Positions 51,712 through 63,162 are shown, counted from the stretch's first letter. The stretch is 64,000 nucleotides of DNA from Deltaproteobacteria bacterium (GCA_018433085.1 JAHDRW010000014.1:62001-126000), one strand, 5' to 3'. The notes: generated by a model from the letters alone, not told the origin. Numbers and translations: made by a program.

Positions 51712-52470
51712 TCACTTTCCTTTAAAACGTATTATTCTTTCGAACGAGGCCGCATCGAGGCTGGCGCCCCCAACCAGGGCGCCGTCGATGTCGGCCTTGG
51801 CCATGAGCGCGTCGATGTTGTCTCCCTTGACACTGCCGCCGTAGAGGATTCGGATCCTCTCCGCAACCTCTTGACCGAAGAGATCGCTCAGGAGCCCCCT
51901 GATAAAGGCATGGACCTCCTGTGCGGTCTCCGGCGTTGCGGTCTTTCCCGTTCCGATGGCCCAGACCGGCTCATAGGCGATGACCAGGGACCCGGCCTGT
52001 CCGGCGTCAATGCCTGCGAGGCCGTGTTTGATCTGGGCCTCGATCACGGCGTCCGTCTTTCCCGCCTCGCGCTGGTCAAGGGTCTCCCCCACGCACACGA
52101 TCGGGGTGAGGCCGCCTCTGATCGCGGCAAACAGGCGCTTGTTGACCGTTTCGTCCGTCTCGCCGAAATACTGCCTGCGCTCGGAGTGGCCGATGATCGC
52201 ATGGCTCGCTCCCGCACTCGCGAGCATGGGCGCGCCGATTTCCCCGGTAAAGGCGCCCGAGTCTTCCCAGAAGACATTCTGGGAGCCTACCTTGACCGGG
52301 GATTCCCTGAACGAATTCACCAGGGCATGGATGTAAAGGCAGGGGGGGCAGACGAGTATCTCAGGCACGCTGACATCCGAGACCCGCTGCGCGATATCAT
52401 CGGCCCAGGAAGAGGCTTCGTCCAGGGTCTTGAACATCTTCCAGTTGCCGGCTATGAGAGGCGTTCTCAT
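51712..52470 (-). CDS. tpiA: Triosephosphate isomerase
   Basis: 252 residues; interconverts dihydroxyacetone phosphate and glyceraldehyde 3-phosphate. Active-site residues are Lys11 (AGNWKM), His95 (IIGHSERR) and Glu167 (AYEPVWAIGTG); the phosphate-binding GGSV and GGAS motifs are in RILYGGSVKGDN and LVGGASLD. The start follows TAGGAGTGGAGAAAGG. It lies between pgk (13 bp) and secG (4 bp), so a single transcript is likely. Confidence 0.97.
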   Translation of the reverse strand: MRTPLIAGNWKMFKTLDEASSWADDIAQRVSDVSVPEILVCPPCLYIHALVNSFRESPVKVGSQNVFWEDSGAFTGEIGAPMLASAGASHAIIGHSERRQYFGETDETVNKRLFAAIRGGLTPIVCVGETLDQREAGKTDAVIEAQIKHGLAGIDAGQAGSLVIAYEPVWAIGTGKTATPETAQEVHAFIRGLLSDLFGQEVAERIRILYGGSVKGDNIDALMAKADIDGALVGGASLDAASFERIIRFKGK

Positions 52471-52483
52471 CCTTTCTCCACTC

Positions 52484-53668
52484 CTATCGCTCCAGGGATT
52501 TCACCCCCGGGAGCTCGGCGCCGCCGAGCATCTCCAGGAAGGCACCACCCGCCGTGGAAACGAAGTCGATCTTGTCGGTCAGGCTGCTCTTGTGCAACGC
52601 CGCATCTGTATCACCTCCACCCACGATGGTCAATGCCTTTGAATTCGCAATTTTTTTCGTGATATCCATGGTTCCCTGGGAAAAGGGCTCCTGCTCGAAG
52701 ACCCCCATGGGGCCGTTCCAGACGATCATGCTGCAGTTGTCGAGCGCCTCGGAGAACAGGGCAGCCGATGCAGGGCCGATATCGAGGCCCATGAGATCTC
52801 CGGGGATTTCCTGGATGGTCACGGTCACAGCATCCCGGCCGGACTTGGGATCCGGGGCGCAAACGCAGTCGACCGGCAGATAGAGCTTCACGCCCTTGCT
52901 GCGGGCCTTTTCCATGACGGACCGGGCGGTATCCACGAGCTCGTCCTCCACCATGGATTTTCCGATCTCCTGGCCCAGCGCCTTGATGAAGGTGAAGGCC
53001 ATCCCGCCTCCAATGATCACCTTGTCGACCTTCTCGATGAGGTTTTCCAGCACCTCCAGCTTGCCCGAGACCTTGGCCCCCCCGATCACGGCCGCATAAG
53101 GGCGCTTGGGGTCCTTCAGGGCCTTGTTGATGTACTCGACCTCTCTGAGCATCAGATAGCCCGCTGCGGTGTCCTTGATATAGTTGCAGATGCCCACATT
53201 GGATGCATGGGCGCGGTGGGCCGTGGCAAAGGCATCGTTGACAAAGCACTCACCCAACTCGGAAAGCTTCTTTGAGAACTCGGGGTCGTTTTTTTCCTCG
53301 CCGATGTGAAACCTCAGGTTTTCAAGCAGGATCACCTCGCCGGAAGAGAGGTTGCCGACCATTTTCTTCACCTCGTCTCCCACGCAGTCGGGCGCCATGT
53401 TGACGCTCGTCCCCAGAAACTCCGAGAGTCGGCGCGCCACGGGCAGCAGGCTCATGGACTTGACCACCTTACCCTTGGGACGGCCCAGATGGGACATGAG
53501 AACGACCTTACCCCCCTGGTCCATGGCATACTGGATGGTGGGCAGGGCCTCCCGTATCCGGGAGTCGTCGGTGATAGCGCCCTCTTCGTCGAGGGGAACG
53601 TTGAAATCCACGCGAATGAGAACCTTTTTCGATTTCAAGTCCAGACCCTTGATGGACCGAATACCCAT
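52484..53668 (-). CDS. pgk: Phosphoglycerate kinase
   Basis: 394 residues; transfers phosphate between 1,3-bisphosphoglycerate and ADP. The N-lobe motif RVDFNVPLDEEGAITDDSRI is the PGK signature; LMSHLGRPKG and LLENLRFH are phosphate/substrate sites; PYAAVIGGAKVSGKLEVLE and IVWNGPMGVFE mark the nucleotide lobe. The terminal hinge is IVGGGDTDAALHKSSL. The ATG follows TAAGGAGGACACATACT. It starts the pgk-tpiA-secG unit and is divergent from the unrecognised gene at 53847. Confidence 0.97.
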   Translation of the reverse strand: MGIRSIKGLDLKSKKVLIRVDFNVPLDEEGAITDDSRIREALPTIQYAMDQGGKVVLMSHLGRPKGKVVKSMSLLPVARRLSEFLGTSVNMAPDCVGDEVKKMVGNLSSGEVILLENLRFHIGEEKNDPEFSKKLSELGECFVNDAFATAHRAHASNVGICNYIKDTAAGYLMLREVEYINKALKDPKRPYAAVIGGAKVSGKLEVLENLIEKVDKVIIGGGMAFTFIKALGQEIGKSMVEDELVDTARSVMEKARSKGVKLYLPVDCVCAPDPKSGRDAVTVTIQEIPGDLMGLDIGPASAALFSEALDNCSMIVWNGPMGVFEQEPFSQGTMDITKKIANSKALTIVGGGDTDAALHKSSLTDKIDFVSTAGGAFLEMLGGAELPGVKSLER

Positions 53669-53846
53669 AGTATGTGTCCTCCTTACCCTGGTATGTTCAG
53701 AATATGGAATGCTGCACGCTTAAAAAAGAAAGCCCGAGAAGACAGCGTATGTGTGCCGCAATCAGCCCCTTTACAAACAGCCCCGGATCCTTTTAAATAA
53801 GTGATGTATATTATTAAGGTGTAAGATATGTCAATGGGATTTCAAG

Positions 53847-54533
53847 ATGGCCGATGACGGCAGCACAGGCTCTGAGATGCTGGATGCGCTGGGCGAACGT
53901 TTTCTTCTGCTCATCGGCAGCCTCATCAGCGGGAACCGGAAACGGGCGGCCGCGCTCGTCGAAGAGGCACGGCGCCGTGCCGGCGGCTCCCATCCCGGGA
54001 TCATGTCCCAGACCCTCGTCGAGGAGATGGCCCAGGCCCAGGCCCTCAAGAACTCCCTTATCAACCTTCCGTCCGTGGTACCCGGGCTGGGCACCATCGT
54101 TTCCTTTTCCCTGGTGGGGGTCGAGAATTTCTATCTCCTGGACCAGTCGGTCACCCTCGTTCTCGCCCTGTGCCTCATCCACGGAAAGGACATCGAAGAC
54201 CGGGCGTCCATCGAGGACCTCACGGTGAAGGTCATCGGCGAGGTGTTCGGCGTAACGAACCGGGAAACGGGGGAGGATTCCCGGTCAATCACCAGAGGGT
54301 ATGTCTCCAGGCTGCTTCCCATAAAGTATTTCAACAGGGGCGTGGACCGGGGCATGCGGAGGATCATCCGCCGGCTCGTGCCCATGAGAAGCAGCTCCCG
54401 CCTGCTCCCCGTGGGGATCGGCCTGGGCTCGTCCGCCGTGAGCGCCTACGACACCATCGTAAACGTGGGCCAGGCGACACTGAGGCGTATGGCAAGGCTT
54501 CCGGACGCGCGTCCGGCGATCTCCGGCAGGTAG
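53847..54533 (+). CDS. Hypothetical protein, EcsC-like
   Basis: 228 residues. Helical, with an amphipathic N-terminal half and a central segment PSVVPGLGTIVSFSLVGVEN followed by LLDQSVTLVLALCLIHGKDI, which resembles the EcsC-type proteins (a P-G-x-G turn, then a long helix and a Gly-x-Asp). I do not recognise it firmly. The ATG at 53847 has no close ribosome site; a nine-codon ORF (53828-53857) with AAGGTG upstream overlaps it by 11 bp, so coupled re-initiation is conceivable. No operon partner on this strand. Confidence 0.55.
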   Translation: MADDGSTGSEMLDALGERFLLLIGSLISGNRKRAAALVEEARRRAGGSHPGIMSQTLVEEMAQAQALKNSLINLPSVVPGLGTIVSFSLVGVENFYLLDQSVTLVLALCLIHGKDIEDRASIEDLTVKVIGEVFGVTNRETGEDSRSITRGYVSRLLPIKYFNRGVDRGMRRIIRRLVPMRSSSRLLPVGIGLGSSAVSAYDTIVNVGQATLRRMARLPDARPAISGR

Positions 54534-54583
54534 GAATCAGGGGGCCTTCGCCTTGAAGGGACTAAAGAGAGAGCCTCCTGCGT

Positions 54584-55012
54584 TTACAGGCGGTAGATGT
54601 CCTTGTCCCAGAGCTTTACCCAGTTGCGCTTCAGCACATCGGTGGCAACCGGGGTGTTGTCAACCTCCAGGATCATGATGGGGTTCGACGCCCTGCCGAT
54701 GTAGGGATACATGGTGATCACGTTGATCTTTGCATCCCTCAGCGGCTTGAGGACGGCATTCATGCCGCCCGGATGATCCGGCATTTCCACGGCGAGCACG
54801 CCGCTTTCCTGAAACTCGAATTTCTCTGCAGACAGGGCGTTCTTCGCCTTTTTGGGGTCGTCCACCACGATGCAGATGGAGGAAACCTCGGTCGACTCCT
54901 GCCCCACCGAGATGGCCCTGATATTCACCCCGTGCTTGCCCAGTGTGTCGCTCAAGTTGGAGAGCTTGCCCGATACGTTTGCGGTCTCAAGACGAAACTG
55001 TTTGATTGCCAT
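54584..55012 (-). CDS. ACT domain protein
   Basis: 142 residues holding two ACT units: LETANVSGKLSNLSDTLGKH and LAVEMPDHPGGMNAVLKPLR. ACT domains bind amino acids or other small metabolites. The start follows GAGGGAGACATAGGTC. It lies 3 bp after the gamma subunit of the 2-oxoacid:ferredoxin oxidoreductase, so it is in that operon and likely senses a branched-chain amino acid or 2-oxoacid to adjust it. Confidence 0.85.
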   Translation of the reverse strand: MAIKQFRLETANVSGKLSNLSDTLGKHGVNIRAISVGQESTEVSSICIVVDDPKKAKNALSAEKFEFQESGVLAVEMPDHPGGMNAVLKPLRDAKINVITMYPYIGRASNPIMILEVDNTPVATDVLKRNWVKLWDKDIYRL

Positions 55013-55015
55013 GAC

Positions 55016-55561
55016 CTATGTCTCCCTCGAAAAATAATCGTACCCTGTTTTCAAGGCCTCGATGTTCTTGTCTTTGAAGCGGTTCTTTCCCTTTCCCAGG
55101 ATTTCCCCCATGTTGTCGAGGAGAGTGGAGATCCTGACCAGGCGCGTGCAGCTCACGAAGGCACCCAGCATGATCATGTTGGCATAGCGCTCGCCCACGG
55201 TCTTGATCGCGAGCTCGTTCACGGGGATGTCCACCACGTCGATATCCCCCCTCACCGGCCTGGTCGTAACGATGCTGGTGTTGATGAACACCTCGCCTCC
55301 GGAGACGGTCTGGTTCTGAAGGCGCTGGAGAGAAAGATTGTCCATGATGACGAGATAATCCGGAGAAGACGCCACCGGGGACGCGATCTCCTCGTCCGAA
55401 ATGGCGATGGTGCACGAGGTGATGCCGCCGCGCATCTCTGCCCCATAGGAGGGCAGATAGGTGACGTGGTGCCCCTCGAGCATCGCCGCCCACGCGAAGG
55501 CCAGGCCGGAGAAGAGGATTCCCTGCCCTCCGATTCCGCTCATGATGGTTTTCTGAAGCAT
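55016..55561 (-). CDS. 2-oxoacid:acceptor oxidoreductase gamma subunit
   Basis: 181 residues. It begins KTIMSGIGGQGILFSGLAFA, the diagnostic gamma-subunit motif (GxGGQG), and contains VTYLPSYGAEMRGGITSCTI and FINTSIVTTRPVRGDIDVVD. It helps bind CoA and completes the active site. It follows the beta subunit by 5 bp. Confidence 0.92.
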   Translation of the reverse strand: MLQKTIMSGIGGQGILFSGLAFAWAAMLEGHHVTYLPSYGAEMRGGITSCTIAISDEEIASPVASSPDYLVIMDNLSLQRLQNQTVSGGEVFINTSIVTTRPVRGDIDVVDIPVNELAIKTVGERYANMIMLGAFVSCTRLVRISTLLDNMGEILGKGKNRFKDKNIEALKTGYDYFSRET

Positions 55562-55566
55562 GTCGT

Positions 55567-56319
55567 CTATTTGTCCTTCTTTGTCGTGTTATCTTTCATG
55601 ACCCCGATGGGGTACTCCTTTTCCATCTTTTCTTCCAGATAGACGAAGGCCTCCCGGGGGCTCATCTTCCAGTTGGTGGGGCACGGCGAAAGGATCTCCA
55701 CGAGCGAGTAGCCTGTGCCCGCCATCTGGACCTCGAATGCCTTCCTGATGGCCTTTTTTGTCTCCCGGATCTTGGCAGGATCGGCCAGCGAGGTCCGGGT
55801 GACATAGGCGGCGCCGGGCAAAGTTGCGATGAGCTCGGTGATTTTCAGCGGATATCCCTCCACCTCGTTTCTCCTGCCATAGGGGGAGGTGGTGGTCTTC
55901 TGCCCGAGCATGGTGGTGGGGGCCATCTGGCCTCCGGTCATGCCGTAGACCGCGTTGTTCACGAAGATGCTCGTGATCTTCTCGCCCCGGTTCGCTGCGT
56001 GCAGGGTCTCGGCGGTTCCGATCGCGGCCATGTCCCCATCGCCCTGGTAGGTGAAGATAAGCTTGTCGGGCTGTGCCCGCTTGATGCCGGTGGCCACGGC
56101 GCAGCCACGCCCGTGGGCGGATTCGCACGCGTCGAAGTCGAAATAGTTGTAGGCGAGCACCGCACAGCCGGCAGGAGGGATACAGATGATCTTGCCTCGG
56201 ATGTCCATCTCGTCCACCACCTCGCAGACGAGCCGGTGGATGATCGAATGTCCGCAGCCCGGGCAGTAGTGGTTGGGCACCGGCTTCAAGGACTTGGGTC
56301 TGGTGTATATGGTCTTCAT
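55567..56319 (-). CDS. 2-oxoacid:acceptor oxidoreductase beta subunit (TPP-binding)
   Basis: 250 residues that carry the thiamine pyrophosphate site: FTYQGDGDMAAIGTAETLHA with the GDGD motif and IFVNNAVYGMTGGQMAPTTM (N-x-x-Y-G-M-T-G). CPGCGHSIIHRL at the start holds two Cys conserved in Vor/Kor beta subunits. Together with the alpha, gamma and ferredoxin subunits it oxidatively decarboxylates a branched-chain or other 2-oxoacid to acyl-CoA with ferredoxin reduction. Confidence 0.94.
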   Translation of the reverse strand: MKTIYTRPKSLKPVPNHYCPGCGHSIIHRLVCEVVDEMDIRGKIICIPPAGCAVLAYNYFDFDACESAHGRGCAVATGIKRAQPDKLIFTYQGDGDMAAIGTAETLHAANRGEKITSIFVNNAVYGMTGGQMAPTTMLGQKTTTSPYGRRNEVEGYPLKITELIATLPGAAYVTRTSLADPAKIRETKKAIRKAFEVQMAGTGYSLVEILSPCPTNWKMSPREAFVYLEEKMEKEYPIGVMKDNTTKKDK

Positions 56320-57384
56320 CTAGAGCTCCTTCTGCAGCCAGTACCGTTCGATGATCCGGGCGATCTCCTGGGGAATGGGAACGACCCCGCCGGGGCGGCC
56401 GTAAAATTCGCAGGGAGCCCTGCCCTGGACTGCAAGGCGCACATCGTCGAGCATCTGGCCGGTGCTCATCTCGAACACGAGGAAGAGCTTGGTCTTTTTT
56501 GCAAGGCTGCGGATCGCCTCTTCGGGGAACGGCCACAGCGTGATGGGACGAAGCAGGCCGACCTTCAGCCCCTCGCTCCTCACCCGTTTGACAGCGCCCT
56601 TGGCGATGCGCGCCGCTGTACCGTAGGCGATGATGGTCAGCTTCGCGTCGTCGGTCATGAACTCCTCCCACTGGGGGAGCTCATGTGACATGAGATCGTA
56701 TTTCCGCTTGAGCTTCCAGTTGTGCTCCTCCATCTCCGCCGGGTCCAGGATCAGCGACTTGATGATCCTGGAGGGCCTGCCCTCTGCGCCGTCCAGTATG
56801 TAGTCCTTGGGAGGGATTTCCACCTTGGGCCGCTCGTTCAGGTAGATGGGCTCAACGATCTGGCCCATCATGCCGTCTCCCAGGATCATGACCGGGGTGC
56901 GGTAGAGATCGGCCACGTCGAAGCTCTTCATGGTGATGTCGTAGAGTTCCTGCACGGACGCCGGGGCATAGACGGGCATGCGGTAGTCGCCGTGGCCGCC
57001 TCCCCGCGTCGCCTGATAGTAGTCCCCCTGGCTCGGAGCGATATTCCCCAGGCCGGGCCCGCCCCGGTTGATGTTGATGATGACCGCCGGGAGCTCGAGT
57101 GCGGCCATGAACGAAAGCCCCTCCTGCTTCAGGCTGATGCCCGGCGAAGAGGAGCTGGTCATGGCTCGCATTCCGCTCGCGGCCGCGCCGAGCACCATGT
57201 TGATGGACGCGATCTCGCTCTCGCCCTGGAGGAATACCCCGCCCACCTCCTGCATACGCCTGGACATATATTCCGGGACCTCGTTCTGCGGGGTGATGGG
57301 GTAGCCGAAGTAACACGTGCAGCCCGCACGGATCGCGGCCTCTCCAAGGGCGTCCGTGCCTTTCATGAGAATCTTCTTATCCAC
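56320..57384 (-). CDS. vorB: 3-methyl-2-oxobutanoate:ferredoxin oxidoreductase alpha subunit VorB
   Basis: 354 residues. GCTCYFGYPITPQNEVPEYM is the alpha-subunit CoA/TPP region, and GGPGLGNIAPSQGDYYQATR followed by GGGHGDYRM is the VorB-type active loop. GTG at 57384 was chosen: GAGGTGTACC precedes it and the upstream in-frame TTG at 57396 lies inside the ferredoxin gene. The 8-bp overlap with the ferredoxin gene implies coupling. VorB-like enzymes also serve pyruvate-like or aryl oxoacids, so the substrate is an inference from the family. Confidence 0.92.
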   Translation of the reverse strand: MDKKILMKGTDALGEAAIRAGCTCYFGYPITPQNEVPEYMSRRMQEVGGVFLQGESEIASINMVLGAAASGMRAMTSSSSPGISLKQEGLSFMAALELPAVIININRGGPGLGNIAPSQGDYYQATRGGGHGDYRMPVYAPASVQELYDITMKSFDVADLYRTPVMILGDGMMGQIVEPIYLNERPKVEIPPKDYILDGAEGRPSRIIKSLILDPAEMEEHNWKLKRKYDLMSHELPQWEEFMTDDAKLTIIAYGTAARIAKGAVKRVRSEGLKVGLLRPITLWPFPEEAIRSLAKKTKLFLVFEMSTGQMLDDVRLAVQGRAPCEFYGRPGGVVPIPQEIARIIERYWLQKEL

Positions 57385-57589
57385 GGTACACCTCAATGGC
57401 CGCTTCGGGGCACATGATCGCGCACAGGGCGCATCCCCTGCACGAATCTTTGGCGGGTTCGGCGGGATGGTATCCCTTTTCGTTCAAGCCCTCGGAGAGC
57501 CGGATGGCCTCATCGGGACAGACGGTAAGACACAGCTCGCAGGCCTTGCACAATCCCTGGTTTATCGTGATCTTTCCTTTCGCTGCCAT
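57377..57589 (-). CDS. 4Fe-4S ferredoxin-type delta subunit
   Basis: 70 residues with two [4Fe-4S] motifs, CKACELCLTVCP and CRGCALCAIMCP. It begins MAAKGKITINQGLCKACELC; ATG 57589 follows GAGAAGGGAT and a longer frame to 57640 is not needed. It passes electrons from the TPP site to free ferredoxin. First gene of the five-gene unit: ferredoxin, alpha, beta, gamma, ACT. Confidence 0.94.
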   Translation of the reverse strand: MAAKGKITINQGLCKACELCLTVCPDEAIRLSEGLNEKGYHPAEPAKDSCRGCALCAIMCPEAAIEVYRG

Positions 57590-57892
57590 ATCCCTTCTCA
57601 CACACACTTTCCTTGAAGTTGGCTCATTGTTTAGCACCAAAACACCTCCCTGTACAGAGTAGATTTTGCAGGGATAATTTCATGATGTTTCTCTCTGCCT
57701 TACAGTGAACTCATTCATGGAGAATTTGGTACAACGTTCACATGTTCACTCAAGACGGAAAAGAATGCCATTGTATACGGGAGGTTGTACCCCCTTGTCC
57801 CTCACGTGTCAGCGAGCAGGTGCGAGATTGTGCCTTATATTTGCGTTCAGGTCTTCGCGGCTTGTGTGCAAATCATGTCGGGTCGTCAACCC

Positions 57893-57920
57893 CTTGAAAT
57901 TTGCAGGACATGCCCTAATA
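57893..57920 (+). promoter_or_regulatory. Sigma-32-like heat-shock promoter
   Basis: CCCCTTGAA (box CTTGAA 57893-57898), a 14-bp spacer and CCCTAATA (57913-57920) match the sigma-32 pattern (CCCTTGAA, 13-17 bp, CCCCATnT). The start of the first small heat-shock gene is 33 bp downstream with GGAGGTGAGG between. Confidence 0.7.
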
Positions 57921-57952
57921 AAGGGATAAAAAATGATCTGGAGGTGAGGGTC

Positions 57953-58390
57953 ATGGCAAGAATCGGCAGAATTGGCTGGAGTTGGGACCCGATTCAGGAA
58001 ATGGAGCGGCTTGAACGGGACTGGAGCGATTTCTTCTCCGGTTCCGGCAGGCCGAGTGCCGTGAAGTACCCGCCGGTCAACGTTTTCACCGGTGAGGATG
58101 ATGTGGTCATCACATCGGAGATCCCGGGTGTGAACCCGGAAGATGTGGACCTCACCGTCACCGGTGACGTGCTGACCCTGAAGGGTACGAGGCGGCAGCA
58201 GGAACTCGGACAGGGTCAGGCCTGGCACCGCAGGGAGCGCGGGTACGGGGATTTTTATCGCACCATCCAGCTTCCATACAATGTAGACAGCTCCAAGGTG
58301 GAGGCGAATTACAGCAAGGGTATCCTGAGGATCTCCCTTCCCCGGGCCGAGGCGGACAAGGCTAGAAAGATCAGTGTCAAAACCGCATAA
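57953..58390 (+). CDS. Small heat-shock protein, Hsp20/alpha-crystallin (copy 1)
   Basis: 145 residues. N-terminal arm with aromatic residues (IGWSWDPIQEMERLERDWSD), alpha-crystallin domain from PPVNVFTGEDDVVITSEIPG to PYNVDSSKVEANYSKGILRI, and an I-x-V tail (KISVKT). ATP-independent chaperone that holds unfolding proteins. ATG 57953 has GGAGGTGAGGGTC upstream. First of three sHSP genes; 15 bp separate it from the next. Confidence 0.93.
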   Translation: MARIGRIGWSWDPIQEMERLERDWSDFFSGSGRPSAVKYPPVNVFTGEDDVVITSEIPGVNPEDVDLTVTGDVLTLKGTRRQQELGQGQAWHRRERGYGDFYRTIQLPYNVDSSKVEANYSKGILRISLPRAEADKARKISVKTA

Positions 58391-58405
58391 AAGGAGGTGA
58401 ATGCC

Positions 58406-58816
58406 ATGGCAGAAGTAGAGAAGTCCCGCGAGGTCAAGAAGCAGGAAGCGGGCGGCGGTGTGGCGACCGAAAGGACACGGACCGGCAGGATCTACATGCC
58501 GAACGTCGATATCAGCGAGGACAGGGACAGTCTGACCCTGTATGCCGATCTTCCCGGTGCCGGTGACGAGGACGTGAGCGTGACCCTGGAAAACGACGTG
58601 CTCACCATCGAGGCCAAGGTTTCCTCGGTCAAGGTCGGTGATCACCGGCTCTCCTATGCGGAGTACGGGGTGGGCGATTACTTCCGGGCCTTCACCATCA
58701 CCGAGCCGATCGACCGGGACCGGATCGAGGCGAAAATGAAGGACGGCGTGCTTCGGATCGTGCTGCCCAAAAAGGAAGAGGCAAAGCCGAAGCAGATCAA
58801 GATTCAAGCAGGATGA
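58406..58816 (+). CDS. Small heat-shock protein, Hsp20/alpha-crystallin (copy 2)
   Basis: 136 residues from ATG 58406 (AAGGAGGTGAATGCC upstream). The arm is hydrophilic (EVKKQEAGGGVATERTRTGR) rather than aromatic, unlike copies 1 and 3. The crystallin domain runs from YMPNVDISEDRDSLTLYADL to GVLRIVLPK, with an I-x-I tail (QIKIQAG). Such hydrophilic-arm forms often pair with aromatic-arm forms into mixed oligomers. Confidence 0.93.
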   Translation: MAEVEKSREVKKQEAGGGVATERTRTGRIYMPNVDISEDRDSLTLYADLPGAGDEDVSVTLENDVLTIEAKVSSVKVGDHRLSYAEYGVGDYFRAFTITEPIDRDRIEAKMKDGVLRIVLPKKEEAKPKQIKIQAG

Positions 58817-58850
58817 CGAGAAACAAAGACAAGGTAAAAGGAGGGAGACC

Positions 58851-59360
58851 ATGGCTATGAGATCGTTGACCCCCTGGAGATGGGGAAGGAGAAACATTCC
58901 TGCAGGCAGGGAGATGGAGACTCATCCGCTGGATATGTTCCAGCGCGAGATGAACCGCCTGTTCGATGATTTCTTCAAGGGATTCGGGCTCAGGCCCTTC
59001 GGCGAGGAGATGGAAGCCGCGGTATCGTTTTACCCGCAGGTGGACATGACCGAGGACGAGAACTCCATATACGTCACCGCGGAGTTGCCCGGACTTGATG
59101 AAAAGGACATTGACATCAACCTGAGCAGGGATTCGCTCACCATCAAGGGTGAGAAGAAAGAAGAGAAAGAAGAGAAGGGCAAGGAATCCTACTATATGGA
59201 GCGTTCGTTCGGCGCGTTCTCGCGGGTGGTCCCGATCCCGGTGGATGTCAACCCGGACAAGGTGGAGGCCACCTTCAAAAAGGGCGTGCTGAACATCACC
59301 CTGCCCAAGGCTCAGAAAGAGAAGAAGGAGCAGAAAAAGATCGAGATCAAGGGGTCCTGA
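58851..59360 (+). CDS. Small heat-shock protein, Hsp20/alpha-crystallin (copy 3)
   Basis: 169 residues from ATG 58851 (AAAGGAGGGAGACC). The arm (LDMFQREMNRLFDDFFKGFG) is the classical class A sHSP pattern; the domain has PQVDMTEDENSIYVTAELPG and a charged loop (KGEKKEEKEEKGKES), ending in I-x-I (KIEIKGS). A strong terminator follows at 59388-59418, so the three sHSP genes form one unit. Confidence 0.94.
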   Translation: MAMRSLTPWRWGRRNIPAGREMETHPLDMFQREMNRLFDDFFKGFGLRPFGEEMEAAVSFYPQVDMTEDENSIYVTAELPGLDEKDIDINLSRDSLTIKGEKKEEKEEKGKESYYMERSFGAFSRVVPIPVDVNPDKVEATFKKGVLNITLPKAQKEKKEQKKIEIKGS

Positions 59361-59387
59361 TCAGTCTGAATCTTGCTCGAGGTTCTT

Positions 59388-59418
59388 TCAAAAAGGGGCT
59401 TGGAAGAGCCCCTTTTTT
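59388..59418 (+). terminator. Intrinsic terminator after sHSP operon
   Basis: AAAAGGGGCT (59391-59400) pairs with AGCCCCTTTT (from 59407) around a 6-base loop and is followed by a T-run. It ends the three-gene sHSP transcript and separates it from clpB. Confidence 0.88.
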
Positions 59419-59602
59419 ATTGAGGTATTATGGCGGGAGCATTGAAGCGCCGACGAGAGCGGGCGATTGTGTGAAAGGCCGCCCGCACCGATGCCCTCCC
59501 GGCGACGACGGACGGCTCCAGTGGGGAAGTCCGGCGCATGCTTTCTTCTGCCGGATATCTCGATTCCCGCCCCTTAAGTCACGGTAAATCCCTGAAGAGA
59601 GA

Positions 59603-59630
59603 CTTGAAATACAGGACCATGCCACCTACA
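59603..59630 (+). promoter_or_regulatory. Possible sigma-32-like promoter for clpB
   Basis: ACTTGAAA (CTTGAA 59603-59608) and, 13-14 bp later, CCACCTAC (about 59622-59629). The -35 box is good; the -10 box is only partial. It lies 45 bp before the clpB ATG and fits the heat-shock context. Confidence 0.45.
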
Positions 59631-59673
59631 AGGATCATAGTCAGGCGAAAGACACGAGGAGGAAAGACGATAC

Positions 59674-62307
<2,634 letters not shown>

Positions 62308-62329
62308 GCCTGCCGCCCGAGGCCCTCTC

Positions 62330-63082
62330 TCACCCGCGGTGCTTCTCGATGAACGAATGCACCTTCAGCATATACTGACGGGCATGGCCCGAGACAAAGG
62401 CGTCGATATGTCCCACCCCGTCGAGGATCACGAGCTCCCTGGGTTCGCGGGCCACCTCGTGCATTCTGATGGAGTGGGTATGGGGCACCACCGGGTCGTT
62501 TGTCCCGTGGATGAACAGCTTGGGCACCGGGCTCAAGCGAAGCGTGTCGAGCGCCGAGAACCCCTCTTCGGGGACCTCACAGCGGATCTGCGGGTAGGCC
62601 TCGGAGAAGAGGGCATGGAAGGAGTACAGCCCCGCCTCCAGGATCGCCCCCTTCAGGGAGGGGAAATCCGGCAGAACCCGGGCCAGGGTGTAGGCTCCCA
62701 TGGACTGCCCGAATCCGAAGACGGCGGTCCCGAAGGTCTCGGGGTGCGCGAAGACGTGGTGAAACACGGCCCGCGCATCGTCCTGGATCTGTCCGAGCGA
62801 GGGCTCGCCCCGTGATCTGCCGTATCCGCTGTAGTCGAAGGTGACGAGACGGTGGCCCATCTCGGGGAGAAACAGGGCCGCTGTGACGTGCGAGCTCATG
62901 TTCTCGGCATTGCCGTGCAGATGGACAATGGTGGCGGGTGTGCCAGAGGCGGTCCGGGGCTGTATGATCCAGCCGTGCAGCCTCTCCTCGATCATGAGCT
63001 CCTCTTTGACGAACCCGTGGTGCGACGGGTCCGAATAGGTGACGTGATCGGGGTAGAAGCAGTTCTCTTCTCTGATAATCAT
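62330..63082 (-). CDS. Alpha/beta hydrolase
   Basis: 250 residues. Oxyanion hole HLHGNAEN, nucleophile Ser127 in GFGQSMGA, acid Asp in HGTNDPVVP and catalytic His in DGVGHIDAF. It resembles the serine aminopeptidase S33/YqiA-like or thioesterase-type hydrolases with unknown substrate. Cytoplasmic; no signal peptide. It converges on clpB with 22 bp between the two stops. Confidence 0.88.
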   Translation of the reverse strand: MIIREENCFYPDHVTYSDPSHHGFVKEELMIEERLHGWIIQPRTASGTPATIVHLHGNAENMSSHVTAALFLPEMGHRLVTFDYSGYGRSRGEPSLGQIQDDARAVFHHVFAHPETFGTAVFGFGQSMGAYTLARVLPDFPSLKGAILEAGLYSFHALFSEAYPQIRCEVPEEGFSALDTLRLSPVPKLFIHGTNDPVVPHTHSIRMHEVAREPRELVILDGVGHIDAFVSGHARQYMLKVHSFIEKHRG

Positions 63083-63162
63083 GACTTGTCTATAGGCGAG
63101 ACCGGGCGTGGGCGCAAGGGATTCCTTGACATCCGCTTGTCAGGCGCGCATATGGTTTTTCT

